A stretch of DNA of 64,000 nucleotides from Trichomonas tenax (Eukaryota > Parabasalia > Trichomonadida > Trichomonadidae): NCBI GenBank assembly GCA_023091735.1, contig JALKBU010000008.1:1-64000 (forward strand). The letters run 5' to 3'. Shown here piece after piece: positions 29,966 through 40,300 of the stretch (the first letter of the stretch is position 1; the number at the start of each line of letters is the position of its first letter). A model generated the notes under the pieces. It was not told the DNA's origin and did not search any database. It was given only the letters and a program-made list of their open reading frames with translations. A program made the translations under genes and the position numbers.

Positions 29966-32900
29966 ATGATTTTCTATCATAAACAGAAGTCAACCTACCA
30001 TAGTTTCAAACGAACATTAGCTAATGAACTGGCTATTAGTCATTCACTTATCTCCATTCCATCTATTATCAATTTATCATTTTGCAATAGTCAAAATTAT
30101 ATCCCCTGTTTTGATTTGCTAAGCCCTATTTTCAAAATGGATAATAGCCGGTTGTTGAATTTTGATCAAAATTCATCATTTGTTCGCGAAATCCAGTTTG
30201 ATATGATTTACAAAGCTATATTCGAGAAATCTATATCGGATGAAGACATTTTGGCGATTTTTTCAAAGATAGTCGAATTCGATTTCGCTAAAATGGAGGA
30301 AAGAGACTATTTTAGCCTTGTTAAATCTATCGGCTTGATATATCAAGATCACTTCTCATTGGTTCATCCCATTATTTCTCCTTTCATTCGCAATTGGAAA
30401 AATTTCACCCAAATTATGTTAATAATCGAGTATTTAAATGAAATTGACGAGAAACAGGACCCTCAAACATACAGATATTTCCGCGAAAAAGTTCTCGGCC
30501 ATATTATTGATATTTGCATTAATACATCAACATCAAATTCGTATAAAATCAACGATATTACAATCACCAAACCGATGTCAATACTTTTATTAGCGCGATG
30601 TATCGTGCAAATCGAAGCTGATGAAATTGTTGAATATTTGCTCGATATTTATGCAGATTACCCAATATGTTTGGCATCATGTGTAATTCCTTACATTGTA
30701 TCTGTAAATCAAACAGATTTGATTCCATTAGATATTCTCACAAATCTTATTCGAGATCGAAAGACGCACGGCTCTGTATTCCAAGTAATTTTGTCAGAAT
30801 TTCCAGACGCACTTTTTGAGAAAGAACATGATCTTTTGGCAAGAACAGCGAAAACAGAAAAAGAAATTTTACCAATTCTTCTCGAACATCCAAAAGCGTT
30901 TAAGGAACACAAGGATATTCTTGCTGATTTCGTTAATTATCTTGATTGTGAGTTCTCTTACGAAGCTTGGGAAGTCATTTACACTTGTGAGCAAAAATTT
31001 TCAACGCAAATACTTAAAAAACACAATTGCCCTGATAAATACGCATTGGTTCTTGCTAAGAAACCGCAAGACTTCCTTGATTTAGACAAAGCTTTCAGTA
31101 TTCTAACATTTTCAAGTGATGATTATTATTCAACTTTCTTTAAGAGTTTCGAGTTTACTTCTGCTAACCAAACATTCTTTAACCAAGCTGCTATTCTTGC
31201 AAAGCTTGCAGAATACTATTGTAAGTCATTTAATATGAAAAAAGTCGAAAATTTACTTGAATGTCCAATAGACATTGATTTACTGGCTGATGTTATCATT
31301 AATAATTACATATACAACTTAGACTTCTTTAATCACTTTGTTTCATCAAAATGCACCAAATTAGGAAAAATGATTAAATTTTACAATGAAAATGAAGCAG
31401 ACATTACATGTAACTTGCAAAGCATCGCTTATGCTCTAAAAGCCGATGAACTTCATACTATGTTCACTTCTGATGAATATCTTGAAGAATATCATTTGCT
31501 TTTAGAAATTTTGCTTCACAGAAAGACATCAAAAACAAATTATGATGATTCATTTGTTGCTATCAGAATTCCCGAGATTCTTACACCAGACATGAGATTG
31601 TATCTTGAAATAGAACACTTCTTCTCAGAAGCTTTAGATCACAACTTTTATATCAAAGATTTGAAGTCATATTCAGCAACAATCAGAGAATTTTACTACG
31701 CCGGACAATTTGTCAATATATTCTTCGAAGGCCATATTGAATGGAAGTACAGTAATTTGTCACCAACAAATTTCATGATTGTTATCGCAATGAGTTGCAT
31801 TTATTGCGATCTCACTGAGCCATTAAAAGAAAATCCATTGATATTTGCTTCAAATCAACCTCTTTCTTATGTTTTGATTATTCCAATGGCTTTCCACAAA
31901 CTTGCAATTAAAATAGTTTATCAGACATTCAACCAAAGGTGCATCAGAATTCTTGATAAGCAAATTACAATTTTTTTCATCTTAATATTCACTTCTTCAT
32001 TGATTTTGGATAATTTCAGCGAAATTCCACCAGAAGTTATCGTTTTTGTCATCAAAGAACTTGAAGTTCTTACTATTCAAGGAACATCTCCTTTATTAAC
32101 AGAATACAGAACAATCATAAAACAAATATTGAGTAAGAGCGGAAAAAAGATTTTATTGCACATCGCATCAAATGTCAAAGTTTTAGAAAGATTTGGTGTT
32201 TATGAAGCTCTCGATCTCAACATTTTCCCAACAGTTCACATCCTTCAACTTTTGTCTGAAATGAGATCAAATCCAAATGCTTTTGAGCAATTTAGATCGC
32301 GTGTTATTTCTCCTGCTTTCAGGGCATTTAGAAGAGATACAGAAGCTGTTTATTTTGCCGATGCAAGGAAAGATTACAGAGCTGTTTACAACATTGTCAA
32401 TAACATTGGTTATCAAGGCTATAAGAGACCATTTAGTGAATTACTTAATAGCTCTGAGTTATCAAATTTGAGTTTATTGATTGTTGCAAATAACAAAACT
32501 GCTCCAAACGGAGATCTTCTTCTTTCTATCACTGGTGTCAAAAGACTTTGCAAAGCTATTGCTTCATTGATGACTCCACAAAACGAATATAACATGAATA
32601 TTGCTCAACTCATTCAAAACGTAATTTCCAAAGCAGCAAGTGGCGACAAAAACACGAACTATGGTTTCTTCAAGAGATTTTTGGAAATACCTTTCTTATC
32701 AGTTCCTTACAAAGTTGTTGAACCATTATATGGAACATCGCCATGTCAAGAGATTTACTTGAAAGCAATCAACGCTTGCTTCATTAGAATCAGTAATGAG
32801 ATCCTCATGAAGAAAGATTGGAGGAATTTCCCACCAATCACTGAATTCTCTGCATACTTTGTCGAATACATGTTCAGGAGCATTATTGATAAACCAGGAC

Positions 32901-35743
32901 AACTTGCGATGGGTGCTTTGATCTCATTAATCGGCCAGCACACATGGACGATCCCAAGATTTGAATCAAACAAACTCGACATCATTAACATGATCTTGAA
33001 GAGATGCGAAGGGCTGAGAAATGTTGATAACGACAGAAGCAGTGGCTTCGATGCATTCCAATCAATGTCAACATTGAATATTGTTATGTTCACTCCTGAA
33101 ATGCGCCAAGTTTTCTTTAGCGAAGTTGTTCCAAATATTTCCAAATATTCTATTGCTCAGAAAATCATTATCGGAATGATTATTTCTCATCACTTGATTG
33201 ATGCAAGAACACAGCTGTTTACTTACACAGCAATTGCTCATCATATCAATGAAATATCCAAAGCTGTTATGATTCCAAAGGTTTCAATGACTCCAACTGA
33301 GCAGAGACTTCTCTTAGTCGGTTCTTTGTTGATGGCAACAATTACGCAAATCGATAGAAACATTGATCCAATTGCTAAGAAATTATCAGCAGAATTTTTG
33401 AAGTACAAAGATTTCTTCCTGAAGTTCTGCCACACAGATGGAACTTGCACATCATTCAATGCAAACTTCTCAACAGAAGTTTTCGAATTTGTTTTTAGGA
33501 TCAAAAACATTCCTGTTTCTCAAATTTCTGTTACTCCAAGAACAAAATCAATCCCAACAACAGACATGAAAGAAGAGTTAATTCCTATTACACCAAGCGA
33601 TAAAAGTGTTGAAGGTGTCGCAAAGCATCTCCCAATGCCTATTCAGATTCGCTTACTGAACAAGAAATTGCCACCAAGACCAGAAAAGATCAATGTGGCT
33701 CAATACATGGAAATGTTTAAGTATGGATTATTCACTGTTCGTTATTTCTGCTCACCACGTGTCAATCTTGTTTTGCCTCAATATGTTCAACCAATCATAG
33801 ATGCAGCTGAGGCTATCAAGAAATTAGCTGATGTTCCTGATCCAGAACCAATAGAATTCGATTACACATATACAATATTCATTCTTCCGAAGTTACTTTC
33901 ATTATGGCATCAAATGAAGATGATTGATGATTTTGCAACAACAATTGTCATTTCTTTGCTCGATGATCATGGCGAGGAAATCATTGACGAAATAATTAAG
34001 AGCAGAGATATCCCTCTCATCGCTTTCTGCTCAATTGTTAAATCATTCGGACGTCTTTCACCGAAAGTTGAAAGGGCTTTCAAGTCGAAATTGCTTCCAA
34101 ATGCAATCGATAGATGTGTATTATATGGAAACTCGAAACTTGGATACACAGCTATTTCAACAGCTTTAACTATTGGCATCGAATCACTTCCAGGAATTGT
34201 TGAAATAACAAAGAGTTATTTACAGTGTAGCGAGAAGAGAATTTGGTACAGAGGTCTTAAACTCATTCCTTTGTTCCCTCAAAACATGCAGCATGATCTC
34301 ATTAACATTTGCTTCAAGAATGTCACTGATCTCGCTACAGCCACATTGTTCTTAATGGTTTGTCCGGATGAAGGACCAAAGAGATCTGCAATGTTTGTTT
34401 CCATTCTCAAAGATTTGTTGGAAAAGAAGAAGGAGGATGAATCAATTTCAATTATTACTGATTCATTGACATCTCCTTACCCAGGATCGGAAAACAAATA
34501 TCAACTCCTCCAGAAGGATCCAAAGACTTGGGAACTCATTATCGAAAACATCGAATGGATGTGGGAGAAGCACAGAGAGAAGAATTTATTCAAGTTTATC
34601 ACTAGGTTCAAACATATCCTTCCATTTGCTCGTCGCGTTGTCGAACTAAGAAAGGCAATTGATGCAACAATATTTAAGGAATTTATTGCATTGCTTATCA
34701 TCCAGACTCAGCAATTATTCGAGAACTCACTCAAAATGATAATGAGTTATTTCAATGATGAACAAAGCATCCATTCCAGGATTTACATCAAATTCCCTGA
34801 AATGTTGGCTCCAGAAAGTGGTGGTGTTCTAAGAGGATGGTTCACAAAATTCGCCGAGGAAATGGTTAAACCAGACAAAGGTTTATTCATTCCTTCAATT
34901 AACGGCTGCAGCTACACCATCAATCCTCAGTTTAAAGATTATAGCAAGTTTGAAGGAATTGGAAGATTCATTGGAATTGTTGTTCTTCATGGTGAAATTC
35001 TTGGATATCAACTTGCTCATCACTTAATCAAGCACATGATTGGCCGCGAAATAGAAGTTTCTGATTTAGCTGATTACTCGCCTGCTATCTATGAAACAAT
35101 CACATGGCTCCAAGATCCAGAAAATGATCCAGCTGACCTCTGCTTAGATTTCACAGTTGATTCTGGCAACGGAAGAGAAGCAATCGAACTTTGTGAAGGT
35201 GGAAAAGATATAATGCTCACTCGTGAAAACGCACAAGAATACATTCGTTTGTTAACGCAATATTATCTCTACAAGGAAACAGCAAATCAAATTGATGCTT
35301 TGAAGAAAGGATTCCAATTTGTCTTAAAGCCATCACTTTTCACTTTGTTCACATCAACAGAGATCGGTTCCATAATTTGTGGTGAACAAAAGACAGATGT
35401 CGAAGAGCTCATTAAGAACTTCAATTTGATTCCACCACTTACACCAGAGCATCCAATTGTTGTTATGTTCTTTAAGATCATTAGAAGATGGAATAACGAT
35501 TTAATCTCAAGACTCCTTTTGTTCATGACAAGTGCGCATACGATTCCTGTTGGAGGCTATGAATTCATGAAAGCACAAGGAAGACAGCCAAAACTTAAAC
35601 TTGCGTCGATGAATGGCGATAAATTCCCACTTCCAAGTGCATTAACATGCTTCTCACATCTATCGTTGCCACCATATCCAAGTGAAGAAGAAATGGAGAA
35701 GTCTTTGATAATGGCTATCACTGAATCCGAAGGATTCAAATGA
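29966..35743 (+). CDS. HECT-type E3 ubiquitin ligase (up to 1925 aa)
   Basis: The C-terminal 370 residues are a HECT domain: HSRIYIKFPEML, SGGVLRGWFTKFAEEM, FEGIGRFIGIVVLHGE, AHHLIKHMIGREI, QIDALKKGFQFVL and AHTIPVGGYEF. The catalytic Cys1895 (codon 35648-35650) lies in LPSALTCFSHLSLPPYPS. It would accept ubiquitin from an E2 and pass it to a substrate. The 1500 residues before it form a helical solenoid without other clear domains, resembling the HUWE1/Tom1 plan. The first 57 residues look like translated spacer, and Met58 (30137; MDNSRLLNFDQNSSF) is an alternative start I find equally or more likely. The stop codon is TGA. The minus-strand frames are shadows. Confidence 0.93.
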   Translation: MIFYHKQKSTYHSFKRTLANELAISHSLISIPSIINLSFCNSQNYIPCFDLLSPIFKMDNSRLLNFDQNSSFVREIQFDMIYKAIFEKSISDEDILAIFSKIVEFDFAKMEERDYFSLVKSIGLIYQDHFSLVHPIISPFIRNWKNFTQIMLIIEYLNEIDEKQDPQTYRYFREKVLGHIIDICINTSTSNSYKINDITITKPMSILLLARCIVQIEADEIVEYLLDIYADYPICLASCVIPYIVSVNQTDLIPLDILTNLIRDRKTHGSVFQVILSEFPDALFEKEHDLLARTAKTEKEILPILLEHPKAFKEHKDILADFVNYLDCEFSYEAWEVIYTCEQKFSTQILKKHNCPDKYALVLAKKPQDFLDLDKAFSILTFSSDDYYSTFFKSFEFTSANQTFFNQAAILAKLAEYYCKSFNMKKVENLLECPIDIDLLADVIINNYIYNLDFFNHFVSSKCTKLGKMIKFYNENEADITCNLQSIAYALKADELHTMFTSDEYLEEYHLLLEILLHRKTSKTNYDDSFVAIRIPEILTPDMRLYLEIEHFFSEALDHNFYIKDLKSYSATIREFYYAGQFVNIFFEGHIEWKYSNLSPTNFMIVIAMSCIYCDLTEPLKENPLIFASNQPLSYVLIIPMAFHKLAIKIVYQTFNQRCIRILDKQITIFFILIFTSSLILDNFSEIPPEVIVFVIKELEVLTIQGTSPLLTEYRTIIKQILSKSGKKILLHIASNVKVLERFGVYEALDLNIFPTVHILQLLSEMRSNPNAFEQFRSRVISPAFRAFRRDTEAVYFADARKDYRAVYNIVNNIGYQGYKRPFSELLNSSELSNLSLLIVANNKTAPNGDLLLSITGVKRLCKAIASLMTPQNEYNMNIAQLIQNVISKAASGDKNTNYGFFKRFLEIPFLSVPYKVVEPLYGTSPCQEIYLKAINACFIRISNEILMKKDWRNFPPITEFSAYFVEYMFRSIIDKPGQLAMGALISLIGQHTWTIPRFESNKLDIINMILKRCEGLRNVDNDRSSGFDAFQSMSTLNIVMFTPEMRQVFFSEVVPNISKYSIAQKIIIGMIISHHLIDARTQLFTYTAIAHHINEISKAVMIPKVSMTPTEQRLLLVGSLLMATITQIDRNIDPIAKKLSAEFLKYKDFFLKFCHTDGTCTSFNANFSTEVFEFVFRIKNIPVSQISVTPRTKSIPTTDMKEELIPITPSDKSVEGVAKHLPMPIQIRLLNKKLPPRPEKINVAQYMEMFKYGLFTVRYFCSPRVNLVLPQYVQPIIDAAEAIKKLADVPDPEPIEFDYTYTIFILPKLLSLWHQMKMIDDFATTIVISLLDDHGEEIIDEIIKSRDIPLIAFCSIVKSFGRLSPKVERAFKSKLLPNAIDRCVLYGNSKLGYTAISTALTIGIESLPGIVEITKSYLQCSEKRIWYRGLKLIPLFPQNMQHDLINICFKNVTDLATATLFLMVCPDEGPKRSAMFVSILKDLLEKKKEDESISIITDSLTSPYPGSENKYQLLQKDPKTWELIIENIEWMWEKHREKNLFKFITRFKHILPFARRVVELRKAIDATIFKEFIALLIIQTQQLFENSLKMIMSYFNDEQSIHSRIYIKFPEMLAPESGGVLRGWFTKFAEEMVKPDKGLFIPSINGCSYTINPQFKDYSKFEGIGRFIGIVVLHGEILGYQLAHHLIKHMIGREIEVSDLADYSPAIYETITWLQDPENDPADLCLDFTVDSGNGREAIELCEGGKDIMLTRENAQEYIRLLTQYYLYKETANQIDALKKGFQFVLKPSLFTLFTSTEIGSIICGEQKTDVEELIKNFNLIPPLTPEHPIVVMFFKIIRRWNNDLISRLLLFMTSAHTIPVGGYEFMKAQGRQPKLKLASMNGDKFPLPSALTCFSHLSLPPYPSEEEMEKSLIMAITESEGFK

Positions 35744-35793
35744 TTTATATTTTATTATTTATATATAATTGTGTACTAAATATTATTATTATT

Positions 35794-37260
35794 TCAAGGA
35801 GACGGGATTAATCCATATCCCAGTGCAGAAAGTTTATAACGACTGAATTTGCAATAATGTGTTATCACATATTTTTCTTCAAAATATCCCAATACTTGAC
35901 AACATAATTGATCTACCTTCACTGGTAAATTTGAGAAAGTACTTGATGGATATTCATTCCTAACGATTATATTCTTCACAGACGAACTTGATGAAAATAT
36001 ATTATTTGTATTAATTGAAGTTTCTGAACAATAATAAACTGTAGATAAATATTTGCAATCAGCAAATGCATATGCACCAATGGAATTCACTATTGGTGGA
36101 AGAGTTATCTCTCTAATTCTTGTTGATGCAAATGCGAAATTATGGATATATGATAATTTGCTGAATCCTGAAAATTGAACATAATAAAGATTAGAACAAT
36201 TATAAAAAGCACGAGAATGAATTTCATATATCGATGATGGGATAGTGATTCTCATTAAACAAGAATTATTATAAAATGCATTTTCAGATATTGCAACAAC
36301 TCTTGTTCCATTAATTACATTATCAATTTCATAACTACTTGTGCAAAAAGAATCATCATATGAATAAACATATGCATCTGTTGAATTATATTTTCTATAA
36401 ATAATATTATTATTTTTGATGATAAGCGAGGTTATTCTTGCATATCCTGGACCAAAATGACCGGTTTCTGCACTTCCGTTTGGAGCAAGGAATTCAGTAT
36501 TGCCTGGGATGGTATCGGATTGGGTTAGAAAATATTTCTTGTCTGGCTTTGGATCGGGATAATTTGAATATGTTGATTCATTGAATACATATCCACTTCC
36601 TCCTGATCCGCCATTATTATCATTGATACCAGCTGAAGTGGTGCATGGAGAATGTTGTCCAGCATAAGCATTTCCTCCATACCAACCACCACCTGCACCA
36701 CCACCGCTATTGCAAGTGTTGGCACCATATCCAAATCGGCCTCCTGATCCTGAATTTCCGGAGTCGGTTTGTGTTCCTGGTGATGTTCCTGAATATGTTC
36801 CATAACCGCCTGCCAAACCGCCGCCATAGCCAGCAATTTCACCACTATCTTCTGCTCCTCCACCACCTCCTCCTGCAACAATGATGCGTGAATGGAGTGA
36901 ATCGGACGAAAATCTAATATCTGTTCCACCTCCACCACCATTAGAAGGCTCGCCAAATGGATAGTCTCTCTCTGCACATGAATTTCCTCCTCCATTAAAA
37001 CCACCTTGACTACAATAGGCGGAAACAGTTCCTTGGCCTCCAACATAGACAAAAACATTCACTGCCTCATCTATATTGATAATACCACGCGAATAACCTC
37101 CTCTTCCTCCATAACCATTATCAAAAGTTTGACCATTGTATGATGAGAGTAAATCTCTTCCTGCACCTTGAGCGCCCCAGCACTCGAGTAGATACTGTCC
37201 TGGTTGCAGTGTATAAGTTTGAACAGCTCCTGTATACGAGAAATTGATAACGTTAGTTAT
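35794..37260 (-). CDS. glycine-rich (ALK-type) plus leucine-rich repeat fusion, 5' end unclear
   Basis: The frame is open from 37260. The N-terminal half is an ALK-type glycine-rich domain: FSYTGAVQTYTLQPGQY, LLECWGAQGAG, GGGGTDIRFSSDSLHS, RIIVAGGGGGGAEDSG, GGAGGGWYGGNAY, GSGYVFNES and FGPGYARITSLI. It runs straight into BspA-like LRR_5 repeats (RVVAISENAFYNNSCL, ITIPSSIYEIHSRAFYN, REITLPPIVNSIGAYAF). The end is TGA after LIPSP. No ATG precedes the domain in frame; a TAG stands at 37261-37263, and the usual Met just before F.YTG is Ile. Either the start was lost, or a small upstream exon exists (ACTAAC near 37255, ACAG at the junction). A GTG-initiated 422-codon version from 37062 would cut the domain. 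Family members are probably extracellular. Confidence 0.75.
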   Translation of the reverse strand: MTNVINFSYTGAVQTYTLQPGQYLLECWGAQGAGRDLLSSYNGQTFDNGYGGRGGYSRGIINIDEAVNVFVYVGGQGTVSAYCSQGGFNGGGNSCAERDYPFGEPSNGGGGGTDIRFSSDSLHSRIIVAGGGGGGAEDSGEIAGYGGGLAGGYGTYSGTSPGTQTDSGNSGSGGRFGYGANTCNSGGGAGGGWYGGNAYAGQHSPCTTSAGINDNNGGSGGSGYVFNESTYSNYPDPKPDKKYFLTQSDTIPGNTEFLAPNGSAETGHFGPGYARITSLIIKNNNIIYRKYNSTDAYVYSYDDSFCTSSYEIDNVINGTRVVAISENAFYNNSCLMRITIPSSIYEIHSRAFYNCSNLYYVQFSGFSKLSYIHNFAFASTRIREITLPPIVNSIGAYAFADCKYLSTVYYCSETSINTNNIFSSSSSVKNIIVRNEYPSSTFSNLPVKVDQLCCQVLGYFEEKYVITHYCKFSRYKLSALGYGLIPSP

Positions 37261-37347
37261 CTACAGTCATTTTATGAAAATCGGATACAACGATATCATA
37301 ATTTACGTCAATATAAGGTTATAAATACATACATTTGTTTATTCATA

Positions 37348-40300
37348 TTAATGTCCACGTGATTTCCAATTTGACATTGCTTCATTTCTTTCTTTATCGC
37401 TGCATTCAAGAAGTGAAAGAATTCCAGGAAGCATTTGTTCTCTGTGCTGCCAGTCTTGTGCGACAAACATGAGAAATGTTCGACGGAGAACTTCACTTAT
37501 TCCATTTTCGTTTTGTTTCTTTTGATCACTCTTTATTTTTGCAATTGCAACTTTGAGTTTATGGCTTAATTCTGCGATCTTCTTTTCAGATATATCTCGC
37601 TCTTCTTTGAGCTTAACATTCTCTGATTTGATAACTTCGGCCTCTCTCACAATAATTTGTGCTTTTCGAGCGTTTTCAAGCATTTTCATTGCCTCATCTT
37701 GTTGTGTTTTGACTTCTTCCATTTTAGATTCAAGGCTCTTCTTAAGTTGCATAATTTTGTCCACTTCTGCTGATTTTGTTTCTAATTCGCGTTCTTTCTT
37801 TTCATTTTGAGCAAGTTTCTCTTCAGCAACATGCATAATTTCATTTGCTTTTTGAATATTAAAGTCTGCTTCACTTGATAACTTCGAAATCCTTTCTTCT
37901 TCAGATTTCAAGAAAGCTTCTCTTTCATCTGCAGATTCCTTCAATTTCTTCGAATCAACGATTGCTTGTTTTGCATCTGCGACTTCTTTTTGAATTTGCT
38001 TTGCACGCTCTTCATTTTGTGCTTTCATTTCTTCAGCCTTTTTTAATTTGTTATTGGCCTTTTCCATTTTGATATAAACATCATTCTTCATTTCGTTGAA
38101 CTCTTCGTATTCAATCTTATGTTGAGCAACTTCAACAGCAAACTGATGACGTTTCTTTTCTAATTCATTTCTCGCTCTCCTGATGTTTTCGCCTTCCATT
38201 TCATATTGTGTTCTATCCATTTCAAGTGTCCTTTGAAGCATTGAATATTTCTTTTCTGCAGCTGAAAGATCAATTATTTTTTCTTCAACAACTTTCTCTT
38301 TTTCAGTAGCCTCTGCTTGTTTGGCTTCTGCTTCTTTCTTCATGTTATCGAGATTAGTTTTCATTGCTTCATAGTCACGTTGTATCATTTCATAATCTCT
38401 AAACTTTGTGTTTAAGTCATTTAATGTTTTATCGTTCTCTTCTTTGAGCGCTGTTAATTTCGATATTTCAACACGAAGTTCTTCCTTCTTTGTTGCGATT
38501 TTGTCGAATTCTTCTTCTCTTGCTGTAACAGAATTGGCCATAATCTCATGAATTGCACGTTTCTGATCAACCATATCATTAACATTTGATTTGATTTTTG
38601 CAACAACTTTCTGTATTCCATTGTTTAGATTATCGAATGATTTCTGAAGCTTTTCGTTGAAAGATAAACTCTGAGTTTGTAATCGCTTCATTGACAATGC
38701 TGCAGAAGATTTAATTATCTTACTAGTTTCGGTAGATTTAGCTGCGAAGTTTGATTCTAATTGTTTGATCTTTTGATCCTTTTCAGCAATTAATTTAGTT
38801 GAATTAGATTTGATTTCATTTGCGTTGTGTTGTAATTCAGTTTGAGTCTTGGAAAGTTTTTGCTTCAGTTCTTCTAATTGATTCTTGAGATTGCTATTTT
38901 CTTGAACAGCTTTGGCAATATTTTCTTTGCTTGTGGTTTCAATTTGATCTTTTTCTTTCTGAATATTTGAAATCTGATTACTTAACTTTTTAATATTTTC
39001 GTTGGATTTTGCAATTACTGATTCATTCTCTTTCTTTTGCGCAATAAGTTCGATTTTGTCTGCTTCGATTTTATCTTTTTCTTCCTGAAGAATTGATATT
39101 TGTTCATTGAGTTTGTTATTCTCTGTTTCTAATTTAATAAGCTTTGTTTTTATTTCTTGAGCAGAATCAGAACTCTTAACTTGTTCTAATTTAACTGCTT
39201 CAAGAGCTTCTTCATGTTTCTTTCTCTCGCTCTCTATTAAAGCAATGCATTTTTGCTTCATTTCAGCAATTTTTGCCTGCAATTCGTCAGCAAGTTGCTT
39301 CTTCTCTTCTTCGAGATTTTGGATGTGTTGCTTTAATTGATTGATTTGATTTTCATAATCATCAGTGATGGATTGTTTTTCAGACTCCAATCTCTTGAAA
39401 TGCTCTTGTGCCCTTTGTTTAATTTGGTCAACTAGCGATTGTGATTCTTGCTTCGATGCTTCAAGTTGATTTTCGAGATTAGCGATCATTTCTTGTTTTT
39501 CTTCAAGTTTCTTGTTCATTTCTATTTCAGCATTGGAAGATTTCTCCTTGAGAATATTATAGTCATTATTTGATTTAGAAAGTTCAGCCTCTAAATCTTG
39601 AATTTGCTTGTTGTAATTATTAATTTTTTCATTTAATTCATCGATTTTAACTTTTGATTGCTTCTTAATTTCTTCCATATTTTGGTGAAAATCTTGAATT
39701 TGCTTGGTATAAATTTGAATTTGAGCATTTGATTCAATACTTATTCTCTCCGTTTGATCATTAATTTGTTTCTTTAATTTTTCGATCTCTGAATCTTTTT
39801 GTGAAATTTTATCTTTCGATTTGTTGATTTCAATTTCATGAGCATTATTTTGTTCATGAAGAGTATTTTCGAATTCAACTTTTGTTGAAGATAATTCATC
39901 TTGGAGCTTTTGAATCGTTTCATCTTTTTCTTCGATTTGTTGTTTCATTTGATCTGTATCATGTTCAATATTTTGCTGTAATTCGCGAATTTCTGTTTGG
40001 ACTTCTTCGAGTTGTTTGGAAACTTGATTTTTAACATCTTCTGTTTTGATGCAATATTTTCTAAGTTGTGCAATATCTTGTTTCTTATTTGTAACTTTTG
40101 TAGAAATTGCAGTGAATTTTGATTGCAATTCATCGATTTTCTGGTTAAATAAATCATAGTTTTGCTTTTCAAGTTTAGCAATGTTTAAAATCTTTTGTTT
40201 GAAAACGTTCTTGTTATCAACATTTTGTTTGTTGAAATTAATAATCGATGCTCTTAATTCTTCGATTTGTTGATTCTTTTCATTTGTCAACTGCTCAATA

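Noticed and set aside
37240..37345. Possible intron before the glycine-rich domain
   Set aside because: ACTAAC and CAG are present, but spacing is unlike known trichomonad introns and no donor gives an in-frame first exon; left as a question.
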